The translations under genes and the position numbers were made by a program. A stretch of DNA of 64,000 nucleotides from contig BSBM01000068.1 of assembly GCA_027924585.1 (NCBI GenBank), forward strand, positions 9,689,001-9,753,000, written 5' to 3'. Below are positions 25,045 to 36,629 of this stretch, piece after piece. The notes beneath the pieces were generated by a model. It ran no database searches, was not told the origin of the DNA, and worked only from the letters and a program-made list of their open reading frames with translations. The DNA comes from Larix kaempferi (lineage: Eukaryota; Streptophyta; Pinopsida; Pinales; Pinaceae). Within the stretch, counting starts at the first letter, position 1. Every line of letters begins with the position of its first letter.

Positions 25045-25398
25045 GTGGTATTGAATCGGTCCAAGAATCTGGATGGAGGATTGAGGGATTCTGAGCTTCT
25101 GCGGGCTTCTGGAATATGGTGTTTTTGGCTTGTCCAGCTGATCTTTGGTTTGATACTTGCTGTCGTGGAGATTTTGCTGGGGTTTGTTGTTGGAGGGTTC
25201 TTTATACGATGGGGTTCTGATGTGAAACCCTCGGGTAAGTCTCATTTCTTTTCTCCTGATGTTCCCTTATTGATGACTCTTTTGCTCTGGGGGGTAGTCT
25301 TGGGTCTCCAACTCAAGCCCGTTCTGGTGATGGGTACACATTATTTTTTTGAGTGGGCACTTCGAGCAGTGGAAGCCCTGGATGGGGGTATATTATGA
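25045..25398 (+). pseudogene. 117-codon frame upstream of LINE ORF2
   Basis: Ends in a TGA that overlaps the ORF2 start codon as ATGA (25395-25398), an arrangement compatible with coupled ORF1/ORF2 translation. The sequence is hydrophobic in the middle (about residues 25-55) and shows no zinc knuckle or RNA-binding motif of a plant LINE ORF1. It could be a remnant of the ORF1 3' end or merely an open stretch of leader. I lean towards remnant because of the exact ATGA overlap, but the support is thin. Confidence 0.3.
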
Positions 25399-26776
25399 AA
25401 CTCCTATCCTTCAACTATCGTGGGTTGGTGAGTCCCATTAAAAAATCGTCGCTTCGGAGGCTAGTGGAATTTAATCAACCGGATGTTTTACTGTTGCAAG
25501 AAACATTGGGTGGCAGTGAGGATGTAGTATGAGTTCTGGAATCTTTACTTCCTGGTTGGAAGTTTGTTGGAGTGGATGCTCGGGGGCGCTCTGGAGGGCT
25601 GGCCTCGGGGTGGAAGGAAAAGAGTTGCAGATGTGATAGTTCTTGGGGAATATCTTCTGGTATCGGATTGGAAGTTTGGGATGTTGAGATTGGTCAGTTG
25701 ATCACGGTTCTCAATATATACGGGCCCTATTTAAATAGGGTGGGCTACTGGGACTCCTTGTTACGTTTGGATCTTTTTGATGGACGGGATGTGATTTTGG
25801 GTGGGGATTTCAATCTTACTCCGGGGACTCTGAAGTATGGGGGCCTCAGGCTGCTCCGGATTCATTAGCAACTCATTTTATTCAAGCTTTTGCCAGGAAG
25901 GATCTTCTTGACATTTTACCTTCCAAGTTAACTCCTACTTGGAGGAATAAGAGAGCTGGGGAACATCGGGTGGCTAAAAGAATGGATAGATTTCTGGTGG
26001 CTGATGCGTTGGCTCTAGGAGTTGATGTTGTCAGACAGTGGGTAGGGTCAAGTGGCATATCTGACCACTGCCCCATCTTCCTGGAGTTACGAGGTAGCAG
26101 GAAGAAACCTCCTAGCCCTTTCAAATTCAATCCTAGCTGGCTGAAGGAGGAGGCTTTTGTTAAAATGGTTCAGGATCTGTGGGTTCATCGACCTCAAGAT
26201 TCTCAGATGCATGTAGGTGCACACTTTAATCACAATCTTAAGCGCATTAAAGAGGCCATTATTTCTTGGGCTCATGACAAAAGGGCTATTGATGATCAGA
26301 CATTGTGGGCTACTGAGATGAATATTGATCGGATTCTTAATAGTCCGGGCATGGGTTTTCTGGATGATATACAGAAAGGCGAGCTGATGGAGTGGGAAAG
26401 ACGCAGGACTGTGATACTATGTGAGAGAGAAGAGATGTGGAGAATGAAAAGTAGGGCGATTTGGCTTCAGTGCGGTGATGAGAATACAAATTTTTTTCAA
26501 GCATATGCTAAGGGGAGGAAATTCACAAACTCTATTTGGGCACTAAAATATGAAGCAGGGGAACAGGTCTCCAGCTTTGATGGATTAGCGGCGTTGGGGG
26601 TTCGACATTTTGGAGATTTATTCACTGCTCAGCCTGGAGCCTCTATTGCTGAGATTATTCGGGTGACCCAGCTTTTCCCTCATTTCGTGGGGGAGGACGA
26701 TAATAGACTGTTGATGGAGGAGGTGATGCCGGATGAGCTCTCGCTGGCCTATAGAATTCTTCTTAGGATTCTATGA
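25395..26776 (+). pseudogene. LINE ORF2 N-terminal part: endonuclease domain
   Basis: Starts MKLLSFNYRGL, the usual plant L1 ORF2 start, followed by QPDVLLLQET (catalytic Glu region), LNIYGPY, VILGGDFN and SSGISDHCPIFLEL, the successive motifs of the EEP/APE-type endonuclease that nicks target DNA. The linker that leads to the polymerase follows, including WLQCGDENTNFFQ. Breaks: a TGA at 25530-25532, a frameshift near 25850 just after GGDFN, and another break near 26735, where the segment just before the polymerase core (normally carrying a PGPDG motif) is missing. All three make the enzyme non-functional. Downstream frames continue ORF2. Confidence 0.88.
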
Positions 26777-28349
26777 ATTCTTCGGGGAGGAATTATTGAA
26801 TGTGGTGGAAGAATCGCGAAAGGCTGGGTTTTTCCATGGTCCTTTCAACTCTACCTTCATAGCTCTTATTCCGAAGACGGACAAGCCTGACAGCTTTGAT
26901 GAATTCAGACCTATCTCTCTCTGCAATTGTATCTATAAGATCATCTCAAAGGTTATGGAAAGGCGACTCAAGAATATTTTGTCTCAGCATATTTCTTGTG
27001 AACAATTTGGCTTCTTGGAAGGACGTCAAATTCATGAGGCCATTGGAGTTGCTCAGGAAGGATTACACACTATGAAAGTGATGAAACAGAAGGGTGCTCT
27101 GATTAAGATTGATCTCTCTAAAGCATTTGACAGGGTTAGCTGGCTATATATCCAGATGCTTCTAACTCACCTGGGGTTCTGCTACGAATTTATTAGGTGG
27201 ATTATGGCATGCCTCACTACAGTGAGCTTTGCTATACTGATTAATGGTTCTTCTAGTCCATTCTTCCAAGCGGGAAGGGGTCTACGATAGGGATGTCCCC
27301 TCTCTCCGCTGTTGTTTCTCCTTGTTGCTGAAGGACTCAGTCGTTTTATTCTGAAAGCTAAAGCTGATGGATCCTTTAGGGGCATATCCATTTCTCAGGT
27401 ACTGTTTATTACACATCTCCTTTTTGTTGATGACATCCTGATATTTTGTGATGGCACGCGACAGGATATTGATAAGGTGGTTGAAGGTCTTCATTTAGTG
27501 CAAGTTGCTGCGGGTATGTTAGTGAACATTGACAAATCCACTATCACATGCTCGAACTTATCCGAGCAGGAGATACTAAGAATGGCTAACATACTACCTT
27601 ATAGGATTTTGGATATTGATGATGGTTTAAAGTACCTTGGCTTTCACTTGAAACCGAATGCTTATCTTAAGGCTGATTGGCATTGGTTAATTGCAAAATT
27701 AGAACAACGCCTTCATGGATGGAGTCATAAATGGCTCTCTCAGGCTGGGAGGCTGGTCTTGATTAAATCTGTTTTGGAAGCAATTCCGGTGTATTGGATG
27801 TCTCTTGCTTGGATCCCCATTGGAGTCCTGGAGAAGATCCGGAGGATGTGCTTTGCCATTCTCTGGAAGGGTAAGAGTGAGCTTCGTGCATTGGTATGGG
27901 TCAGATGGGAAAAAATTGCTATTCCTAAAGCACTGGGAGGATGGGGGTTAAAGAATATTTTTCTGTTTGCAAGAGCTTTGGGGGATAAAGTGTCGTGGAG
28001 ACTTATCCATACACAGAGTCTCTGGACAAGAGTGGTATATCATAAATATATTTCCCCTCTCACTATTCTTGAATGGATCAGGATGGGAAATAAGACGAGG
28101 GCAAATTGTTCTGTGGTCTGGAAAGCGGTGGTGCAGCATTTTTCTTTGGTGGGTTCTGGTTTGGTGTGGACGATTGGAAATGGGCGTCTCATCCGTATTG
28201 GGCTGGATCCTTGGGTTGGCTGCAGGGGAGGTCATGTCCTTTCGGTGGAATTGAGAACTTTTTTGGCTGCTAGAGGCTGTCATTTTCTGGCTGATATTGA
28301 GGATCCGAGATCATCAACTATTTGGCATCAGGGATGGATCTCTGCATAG
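26733..28349 (+). pseudogene. LINE ORF2 reverse transcriptase domain
   Basis: Reads on from a deletion point with WPIEFFLGFYEFFG, then FIALIPKTDKPDSFDEFRPI, SLCNCIYKIISKVM, EQFGFLEGRQ, LIKIDLSKAFDRV and a GLR-stop-GCPLSP segment. The catalytic FVDDILIF lies at about 27422-27450. These are the ordered blocks of a LINE reverse transcriptase (RVT_1), which copies the element RNA at the nicked target. The TAG at 27288-27290 replaces the conserved Gln of the GLRQGCPLSP motif, a CAG-to-TAG change. The frame then runs 345 codons to another TAG at 28347, through the thumb and connection region. The loss of the PGPDG block at the N-terminal edge and the two stops mean no active enzyme. Confidence 0.92.
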
Positions 28350-29513
28350 CGACTTGGGACAACTGAAGCACTGCAGTGGGCTTGGGAGGATTTTCTGCGG
28401 ATATTAAGAATTACTAATATTCGGCTGACCAACAGGGTTGATGAACTTATATGGGATCACCATCCCTCGGGTATATACTCACCAAAATATGGATATATCC
28501 AGCTGAATGTGGAAGCTCATAACAGGGAATTGGTGTGGTGGTGGAAATATCTGTGGAAGTTAAGGTGTCCGGGTAAATCTAAATTACTCTTCTAGGCTAT
28601 ACTGGAAAATAAGGCTCCTACCTGGGACATTCTACAAAAATGATTCCTCCAGGGTCCGGGGATCTGTCCACTTTGTCGAATTGCGGATGAGACCAATACT
28701 CATCTATTTGTTCATTGTCGATATTCACAGGCTGTATGGGATGGTATATGCTATTTTTTTTATATTCAGGTGAGGTGGAGGGGAACGAACGTCCTTGAAG
28801 CGTTCCATTCGTGGTGGCAGATTTTTAAGTCCACATCATTCCGGGCCCTTCCATGTATATTCGCATGGGGCATATGGATAGCCCGAAACAAGATCATATT
28901 TCAGGATAGTGTGGTTCCGCTGGAGACTGTAGTGGCTCATGCTGTGGCGATACTTCAACACTACATGATACCTGTCCATGCGGTTCGAATTAGACCTGTG
29001 CGTGTAGAACAGATTGATTTCACCATGCCGTGGGCCTATTTTGATGGTGCTTCTTTAGAACATCAGTCGGTGTGTGGAGGGGGGGCAGTACTATACAAAT
29101 CTGAATTCCATTTCTTTCACCTTGTAGCTAGTTTGGGGCGAGGATCTAACAACTATGCTGAATTGATGTCTTTAAAACTGTTGATGTTATTTGCTCTAGA
29201 ACAAGGATGTCTATCTCTACAGGTTTTTGGCGACTCCTTGATAGTTATTGACTGGGCAAAGGAGACTACACACTGTCATGTGATGGTCCTATTACCAATC
29301 CTGGAGGAGGTGATAAGGTTAAAGCAGTCCTTTGATCATATTACATTTACTCATATTTACAGGGAGAGGAACGGGATGGCAGATCAGCTCTCAAAGGCAG
29401 CGACACAGCAGGATATTGCTCTAGGCACTTGGAGGATTATTGTTCATTCACCTGGGGGCACTTTCAGTTATTACCACAGACCTTATCTTGATGATATGGC
29501 GGCACAGAATTGA
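28350..29513 (+). pseudogene. LINE ORF2 C-terminal part: zinc finger and RNase H
   Basis: Same frame as the polymerase. Stops occur at 28593 and 28641. CPLCRIADETNTHLFVHC (about 28668-28720) is the C-x2-C…H-x4-C finger typical of plant LINEs (zf-RVT). From 28770 a clean 247-codon frame carries an RNase H of the plant/archaeal type: WAYFDGAS with GGGAVL (first Asp), NNYAELMSLKLLM (Glu), FGDSLIVIDW (second Asp) and HIYRERNGMADQLSKAA (His/Asp). All four catalytic positions appear to be present. The domain would remove element RNA from the RNA:DNA hybrid. It is the best-preserved part of the LINE and ends in TGA at 29513. Confidence 0.9.
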
Positions 29514-30103
29514 GCAATAGATCAGCTATTGTTGACCAATGATGGATAAGCTCTTCCATTTATGTAACAGTATTTGTTTTTGTACGTGGATATATGCGGC
29601 TGTAAGGACAGCAATTGTTGTTTTTGTTTTATGGGACAGAAATGATGTTAATATGGGACAGTAAATATGTGACAATGTAGAGATCTCAGTGATTGTACTA
29701 CATGTGCAGGCCATTGTAGTTTTGTATGGGGCACTATTATTGATGTTTGGGACAGAAAATGGTTTCAGGGACGCTCGGCTTGCAACGACGGACTGCTCCA
29801 GTCCATTATGGGGTTTGTCTGGCTGCTCTTTATCAGGGGTTTGACTGCTGGTTGTTTTTGCCGGTTTGGGAGGTCTATCGTGTCTGCTGCTCTGTCCACA
29901 GACATGGATCTTCTGCATCCTCCGATGAGGATTCGGTTATGATGAATCTATTTTTGTGCAATGAGGGTTTGTTCCTGAGATCATTTACTGTACCCACACA
30001 TATGTGACAATGTATGGAGTAGCTTATGCTCTCCATATATCTGCAGAATGTAATTTTGTATCTTCTGATAATAAAATTACGACTTTTTTCCGAGGAAAAA
30101 AAA
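29514..30103 (+). other. LINE 3' untranslated region and A-tail
   Basis: Non-coding after the ORF2 stop. Contains 'gataataaaatt' near 30070 and ends in a short A-run abutting the target duplication. Overlapping short frames are not supported as genes. Confidence 0.7.
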
Positions 30104-30119
30104 AATTAAGTGCACACTT
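30104..30119 (+). repeat. LINE 3' target-site duplication
   Basis: AATTAAGTGCACACTT, the perfect partner of 24623-24638; its first bases merge with the A-tail. Confidence 0.92.
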
Positions 30120-31718
30120 AAGGTTTTTCATTAAAAATTTCCTAAATTGTGCCTAATAATTCATTTAAAGGACAAAAGAGCATATGGAATCCTAATTTTG
30201 AGTTAAGAATGCACTTTTAATTTTTAATAAATCATTTAAACCTAAAAGGCCTAGGACATTTTGCTCAAAATGAGGTTTTTGGCACACATATGAAGGAACA
30301 TTGATGAGGTGGCATATTGGCACATAAGTAAAGGAATATTGGTATATTAAAAAAGTGAAATCAAGTGAATATTAAGTCCCAACCATCAGATCTTGATCAT
30401 AAGGGCCTGGGATGCCCTCCTTGGACCAAAATGTGTGGCTAAGTGAGAAATTAATTATTGGTTGTTGCACTCAAAGAGTGGAAGGTGGAAAAAACACATG
30501 GTTTCCTAAAACCACCCATGAAAATTTCCTCTTGTATTTGGATATCCCCATGGAATTGAATATTTTTAATAACGTTTCTCCAACAAAGAAGGAGGGCGCC
30601 CTCACAAGCCAATGAATTTCTCAAAGAAAGGTCAAAACATTTCCTTGGATCTAAGAAACAACCTATGGTATTTGTGGATGGTTGTCTCCTCACCCTTTGT
30701 ATTTGAGGGAGATATTTTGGGGACCCATGGTTTTGTAAATGTTTTATTATTTTTTATTCCCAATCCTAGGAGGTGCCTCAAGCCCTAGGATGACTTGGCT
30801 ATTTGTGTGAATATTTTATTGTATGAGAGTTGTGCTACACCATTGATCTAGAAACTAACTCCTTGGGATGATCATCCCAATTTATCATGTAACAAACTCA
30901 TTGTAACATTAGATATTTTCTCCAAAGGAAAATTAACTCTATTCTATATAAAGAGGGTCATTTTCACTTGCAAGGGGAGAAATTTTGGCTATGCAATAAA
31001 GGTTCTAAAATTTGTCTCTCTAGTTTTTTGTGTTTGTATCTTCTATTGTGCAAGCATATGGTGATGGAATGATTTTACTATTGGATGAACTTCACTAATA
31101 TGAGGTAATTTGTTTTTAGTTTTCTTATTCATGGTAATGCTCTAGGTGATTGTTGGGTCCTTGCCTAGTTTGGTCAATTACTTCTTGTTGTTTCATTTGT
31201 TTGTTGCAACCACACTTGTTTAACTTGGATTTTTTTATCACCACGAGTTTTACTAATGAATTTTTCAGCTTCTTGTAGGGTTTGGATTGTTTTCCTTATC
31301 TTGCAGGTTGCCAAAGAGGAGTTGGAGCGAATGGATTTGAGTTGTCTCATGTAGATGAGGAGGGGGTTTGAGTATCCAATCCCTCCCTTAAAGATTCATC
31401 AACCTAATTTTGATTTTTGTGAACTTAAATCATTCCATATGCCCAAGCAATAGATTATACTAAGTACTAGTCTAAGGTTTCCATTTTAACTATTTTTGTT
31501 TAGCTAATTTTCTCCATCCATCTATTTTTCTAATCTTTTCTTACTTGTGTAGGTTCATGGATTAAATATTGTGAAGGAAGCTTCAAATAAAAGGGGAAAA
31601 TTGTTTGGCTTCTTCACTTCATTTTAAACCCTAAAACAAATCCCCTAATAACCATCTCTTTGTTGAAGTAAGCTTATAATCTATTAGGTCCAAGTCCTCT
31701 TGAATTGTTATTGAATAT
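30120..31718. other. spacer with possible LTR promoter
   Basis: Continues the sequence interrupted by the LINE. A TATA box (CTATATAAAG, 30944-30953) followed by a GC-richer leader suggests an LTR or old promoter near 30.7-31.1 kb. No matching LTR, primer site or coding frame was found. Confidence 0.35.
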
Positions 31719-31723
31719 ATTTC

Positions 31724-32283
31724 TGTTAGATTTTAATTATAACTGTATAATTTTCATCTCTTTCAACTTATAAACAATATAGGATCACTAAAAGAATAAC
31801 TATGCACATAAACAAATGAGACACAAAATTTTATCCTGGGAAAACCCAAACTCGGGAAAAACCCAGCAAGCCTTTCTTACTCAGAGATTCAGTACAATAA
31901 AGATAAAAAACATAAGAAGAATAGATGCCAAAGAAACAAATCCACAAATGTCTTCTATAGCCCAAAAAGTCGAACTTCCTCGATTGAGAGAACTTGCTTG
32001 AGGTGAGTGACAAATGAGGAGGGCGACTCCTCTATTTATACATTACTTTTGAGTAATTTTTCAACTAGGCCGACTTGACTTCTTTATTGGGCCTACTTGT
32101 CATTTTATTGGGCAATGTTACCCATTGCTTGGGGCAGACTTCCCATTGTTTGGGTACTTTTACCCGCTGATTTCTGTGGGCCGACTTGTCTCTTTTGTAA
32201 ATATAAAAATACATTTTATTGTTTATTTATTTTGTAGGTCGGCTTGGCTAGTGAGGATACCTCACGTAGCTATATCAACAACA
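31724..32283 (-). repeat. 3' LTR of minus-strand copia element
   Basis: 560 bases, ending CAACAACA on the plus strand (TGTTGTTG at its minus-strand 5' end). Contains an antisense TATA box at about 32030-32042. The adjoining 'ctccctctta' is a purine-rich tract on the minus strand, the expected polypurine tract. Confidence 0.88.
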
Positions 32284-32479
32284 CTCCCTCTTATCTAGAG
32301 AGGTATCATCACGATGGAACACATATGAGCATCATCTGATCATCACGACTGGACTCGTACATCTCGTCATCATAAGAAAGGTCAACACAGTCCATATAGG
32401 ACAACATCCCACATAGGGATCCAAGTATACTCTACAAAAGATTCCTCTCCACACATGAGAATTTTCCTCACAGGAACAG

Positions 32480-32985
32480 TAGTTGATACAGAACTCATCT
32501 TGATCTACACAGGACTACATGTCCTCACTGGACTAAGCTCATCTTGGTCTACACAAGACTTCTTGTCCTCACTAGACTAAGCTCATCTCGGTCTATACAG
32601 GACTGTCTATCCTCACTAGACTAAGCTCATCTCGGTCTACACAGGACCTCCTATCCTCACTAGACTAAGATCATCTTGGTCTACATAGGACTGTCTGTCC
32701 TCATTGGACTAAGCTCATATCAATCTACACAGGACCTCCTATCCTCACTGGACTGAGCTCTTCTCGGTCTACACGGGACCGCCTTTCCTAACTAGACTAA
32801 TCTCTTCTCCGTCTACACTGGAACGCCTATCCTAACTGGATCGAGCTCTTCTCGATCTATGCAGGACTGCATGTCCTAACTGGACCGATCTCTTCTCGGT
32901 CTACATAGGACCTCCTGTCCTAACTGGACTGAGCTCTTCTCGGTCTACACTGGATCACTTGTCCTAACTGGACTAAGATCACTCC
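32480..32985 (-). repeat. tandem array, 44-bp unit x 11, exact register
   Basis: The phrase 'ggtctac' (or a one- or two-base variant) recurs at 32502, 32546, 32590, 32634, 32678, 32722, 32766, 32810, 32854, 32898 and 32942: eleven steps of exactly 44 bases with no indel. Each unit carries a small inverted repeat around AGGAC…GTCCT. It lies between the end of pol and the 3' LTR. Confidence 0.92.
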
Positions 32986-32989
32986 CTCT

Positions 32990-34640
32990 CACTAAAGGAA
33001 GCATTCTCCAATACTCCAAGTCTTTCACGGAAGTATGAAAAATTCAATCTGAAATAGGCTTGGTGAGAATGTCGACAATCTGATCATCAGTCGGAATATA
33101 CAAGAGTTGAACTGCTCCTCTCTGTACCATGTCTATAATATAGTGGTACTTGATCTCCACATGCTGCAACTACTCCCTCTGTACTGGAATCTTCAGCTCC
33201 ATCTGCACTAGAGCATACCATTGCGAGATGTATTACTAGACATTGTTGTTCATCCATTAGTTTCATGTCTCATCAAGTTAGTCTACTGATATGAACTTCA
33301 TGTTCTCTCAATAATACTTGATGGAAATCTAGACTCCCTCTGGATATTTGTTGTAGATTACTTCTACAACTTTGCATCATACTCTCCTTCTGGAGCTACT
33401 CACTGGCCAGTACATCGGCATGTATGAGATGTCATCCCTCGTTCTATCTGCATTCTAAACATCATCTCTCATAGAGAAAATGAGAGTATTATAGATTCAA
33501 TCAACTATTACCAAATCTGAATCGGAAACATACTCAACTTATTCAAATTTGTGTAGCCATGAACTTATGGTCCATCATCCCGAATCTCTCAACTGTGTAC
33601 TCCCTCTGACTAAGGGATATATCATCTGTTCCTGGCCATACTTCTAATATCAAGAAGTAATGCATCAAGCTAATACTCTTCATCGTGGACTTAGAGGACA
33701 ACTACCTTTGTAGCTGTCAATAAATCTCTTTGTCTTGGTGGGGAACTGATCATTAGTATACAAAATTCGATCAAGAAATCATCATCGGAAACTTGTGTTA
33801 TTTGAACATGTTGAATCCTAGGCCACTGTTCTAACTGGATGTATGTTGCACCTCCTTTGAGGTCAACTAGGTGGTTCTTTTCCTAGAGCATGTTAATTCT
33901 CCACTTAGGAAAAAGTAATGTTCTACTGGAAGCCAACTACTATTCATGTAGTCTCCACATTTCAGGTAGCATACTGTAGTAACTGATGGACTTGAGAGAA
34001 CTTATCTACTGTTACTAACTGCAACTCCTTATGTTCGTTGGAAGGATGAATATATAGTCATCCACTGATCTTGAGAGTCATTTCTGAGCATCCTGCTCCC
34101 TCTCAAATACTGAATATCAACTTGATCTTTATTTGGATGACGACACATTCATCACTTGCTCTTCAGAACAAGTCCCATCATCCTTCTCGTGTAGGCCATA
34201 GCATATGGTCTTTCCTTGCAATTCATATTTTTTCAAATAGTCAGCAACATTGTATAATCACAAAAATTAAATCTTATTTCGATGACAATAGTTCACATAG
34301 TCATGTGAGCATCTTTGCAATGCTCCAACACAACATCCATCCATATCCCAAACATACTTGGTGACTATCTGGATGCCTTCCATCTCCACCAGAACATACT
34401 ATCAAGAGTGTGCACTACTCCAGTATGTTAGAAAAGAGGCTTCATCCTAGACTAGTTCCATCTAGGGTTCATGGAATGTTGTGCAACACTACAGGTTGCT
34501 TACTCAACACATGCACAATATGAGCCTACTGCTAGTCAATCTCAGGCTATATCATAACATTCATAACACACTTCCTGATTCTAAGAATACAGATCTGCAT
34601 ACAACTGTTATGAACATTTAGATATGATTTACAAGAGCAA
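32990..34640 (-). pseudogene. copia pol remnant (RT/RNase H), heavily decayed
   Basis: On the minus strand, fragments in several frames match the end of a copia polyprotein. Near 33120-33010 a segment reads TDDQIVDILTKP, the conserved C-terminal motif of copia RNase H (usually …VADVLTKPL). Near 33675-33590 a segment of the type SLMHYF followed by REYTVE matches the post-YVDD part of the reverse transcriptase. The rest is unreadable and the protease and integrase segments are largely missing, so internal deletions have occurred. No enzyme could be made. Confidence 0.6.
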
Positions 34641-34955
34641 CAATGAGAAATGATAATCCAAATCCAAAAACTTATCTTTTATTGTTTTTTGTGGGCTCCC
34701 TCTTGATCTTTTCCTTCTTGCAGGGATCATTGGAGTCCTTATATATTTATATTCTTTCTTGTTGGAATCCCATTGAAGAAACTACGACTTGGATATACAT
34801 TACTAATGGCAATCTCCTCATCTACATATAATTCAATCATTGGTGTACTAGAAGAAAAATTCCTTTCGACGGTCATCATATTCTGTATTCCTTGACCTCT
34901 TTGGTGGAGTCTCTGCATCAAAATTAGTTGTGGAGGCATGTTCCTTTCTCTTTTT

Positions 34956-35712
34956 TTATTTGCATTGATTCTTGTAGTGATCGAACTTTCTGCAATTGAA
35001 GCATTGGATTTGTGAAAGATCTTTCTTCTTCCTTTGTTTTGGTACTGGAATTGATCTTCCACCTTTGTCTTTTCTACCAAAGGTCCTATTTCCTATTTTC
35101 TGAGTGTGTGTAGCAAGAGCTTGATTTTCTTCATGAGAGGCATGATTATTGCCTCTAGCCACAAGTTTGGTCTCTTCTTGAGTACAGTCTTCCCACAATC
35201 TTTCAAAATGTGGTAGCTTAGATCTTCCAGCCACAATTTGAATGAATGGTTCCCAAGATTTAGGGAGGCCATTCAGAGTCATCATGAATAATTCTCTATC
35301 TGCAATAATTTCACCAATTATGCCCAATTGATCCTTGATATATGTGATCTTCATGAAATATGATGCAATAGAATCAAATCTTGACATTTGAGAGTTGTTG
35401 TTTCAAGGCAAGATCCCTATTAACATTCGTGTTCTCAAACAACTTCTTCAAGGTGTCAAACATTGCCTTGGTTGTCTTCTTCTGAGAAATTTGAGGAATC
35501 AAATGGTCCTTGACTGAATCTATTAGGATTCTTCTTGTCTTGGAATCATTCTTCTTCCACTAAGTCTTCTTTGCTTCTTCTTCAGGTTCTGATACTCCAT
35601 TCACAACAAAATTTAGAATGTCATTTTCTTCTAGAGCATGGAGCACTCTAGACTTCCATGAATGGAAATTTGAAGCTCCATAAAGCCTATCTTCAACCTT
35701 GATGTTTGACAT
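34956..35712 (-). pseudogene. copia gag with zinc knuckle, minus strand
   Basis: Starts at an ATG at 35712 (MSNIKVEDRLYGASNFHSWK), similar in layout to the gag at 51282: an N-terminal L-x-G-x-N-F-x-x-W segment, then DHLIPQIS, then a stretch ending GLPKSWEPFIQ. It finishes with IQCFNCRKFDHYKNQCK, a C-x2-C-x4-H-x4-C nucleic-acid-binding knuckle (here the Gly before His is changed to Asp). A TAG interrupts it near residue 50, and a frameshift occurs at about 35390-35400, upstream of the clean 143-codon 3' frame (35387-34956). In life it would form the particle and bind element RNA. Confidence 0.82.
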
Positions 35713-36083
35713 TTTGATTGGAAAGCATAACTACAACCTGGTTTAGAAACCCTAGTAGAAGCTAGGTCAAAAATGAACTTTGGATTCTAGGAAAACTACT
35801 TACATAGATGAATTCGCCCTTCCAATGTGAGTTGAATAAGCATCCTTTTCTTGTTGATCTATTGTCAGAACAATGAGAAACAACAAACCCTAACTCTTGA
35901 CCTCCTGTAGTAATTAGGTCAGAATTGAAAATTTTCAAAATGAAAATCTGCTTCCATAGGAAGATGTGCCTTCCTAGGGTGAGCTAAATGATGCTAAAGG
36001 TGAGCCAAATCTATGGATGAAAGAGGAAGAAACAAAAAACCCTAGTTCCAACAATAGTCTCCTTCAGTATTGCTCTGATTCCA
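35713..36083 (-). promoter_or_regulatory. leader and primer-binding site of copia element
   Basis: Immediately inside the 5' LTR the minus strand reads TGGAATCAGAGCA (36083-36071), close to the initiator-Met-tRNA site. The leader to the gag ATG is about 370 bases and shows nothing else. Confidence 0.8.
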
Positions 36084-36624
36084 TGTTAGATTTTAATTAT
36101 AGCAGTATATTTTTCATCTCTTTCAACTTTTAAACAATATAGGATCACTGAAAAAATAACTATACACAGAAACAATAGAGACACAAAAGTTTACCCTAGG
36201 AAAACCCAAACTCGGGAAAAACCCAGCAAGCCTTTCTTACTCAGAGATTTAGTACAATAAAGATAAAACTCATAAGAAGAATAGATGCCAAAGAAACAAC
36301 TCCACAAATGTCTTATGCAACCCAAAAAGTCAAAATTCCTTGCTTAAGCGAACTTGCTTGAGGTGAGTGACAAATGAGAAGAGTGAATCCTCTATTTATA
36401 CATTACTTTTGGGTAATTTCCCAATTGGGCCGACTTGACTTATTTACTGGGCCGACCTGTCATTTTATTGGGAAGTGTTACCCATTGTTTGGGGCAGTTT
36501 TACCCACTGATTTATATGGGGATAGCTTGTCTCTTTTGTAAATATAAAAATACATTTTATTATTTATTTATTTTGTAGGTTGGCTGGGCTAGTGGGGATA
36601 CCTCATGTAGCTACATCAACAACA
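36084..36624 (-). repeat. 5' LTR of minus-strand copia element
   Basis: 541 bases, collinear with 31724-32283. The antisense TATA box is at about 36388-36400. The target duplication ATTTC follows at 36625-36629. Confidence 0.88.
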
Positions 36625-36629
36625 ATTTC

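Larger units (their letters stand above)
24639..30103 (+). mobile_element. L1-type LINE retrotransposon, 5' end incomplete
   Basis: A 5.46-kb insertion bounded by a 16-bp target duplication and ending in a short A-run (about 30096-30105), the signature of target-primed reverse transcription. It encodes an ORF2 with apurinic-type endonuclease, reverse transcriptase, a Cys/His finger and an RNase H, in that order. Only about 750 bases precede ORF2, which is too little for a full ORF1 plus leader, so the copy is probably 5'-truncated or lost most of ORF1. ORF2 has several stops and frameshifts, so this copy is dead. The 3' tail from 29514 is non-coding, with an AATAAA-like 'aataaaatt' before the A-run. 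Confidence 0.92.
31724..36624 (-). mobile_element. Ty1/copia LTR retrotransposon, minus strand, decayed
   Basis: Two LTRs (31724-32283 and 36084-36624) in the same orientation are flanked by the perfect 5-bp target duplication ATTTC (31719-31723 and 36625-36629). The primer-binding site next to the right-hand LTR shows that transcription ran leftwards. The interior is only 3.8 kb, shorter than a normal copia element. It has a recognisable gag on the right, pol scraps in the middle and a 44-bp tandem array next to the 3' LTR. The LTRs differ noticeably (roughly 10% by eye), so the insertion is older than the elements at 38 and 56 kb. Confidence 0.9.

Noticed and set aside
25024-25245. Minus-strand frame opposite the LINE leader
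   Set aside because: Shadow of the plus-strand open stretch; no motif.
32480-32985. CRISPR-like array (44-bp regular spacing)
   Set aside because: There are no distinct repeat and spacer parts; whole units are similar, and the setting is a plant copia element.
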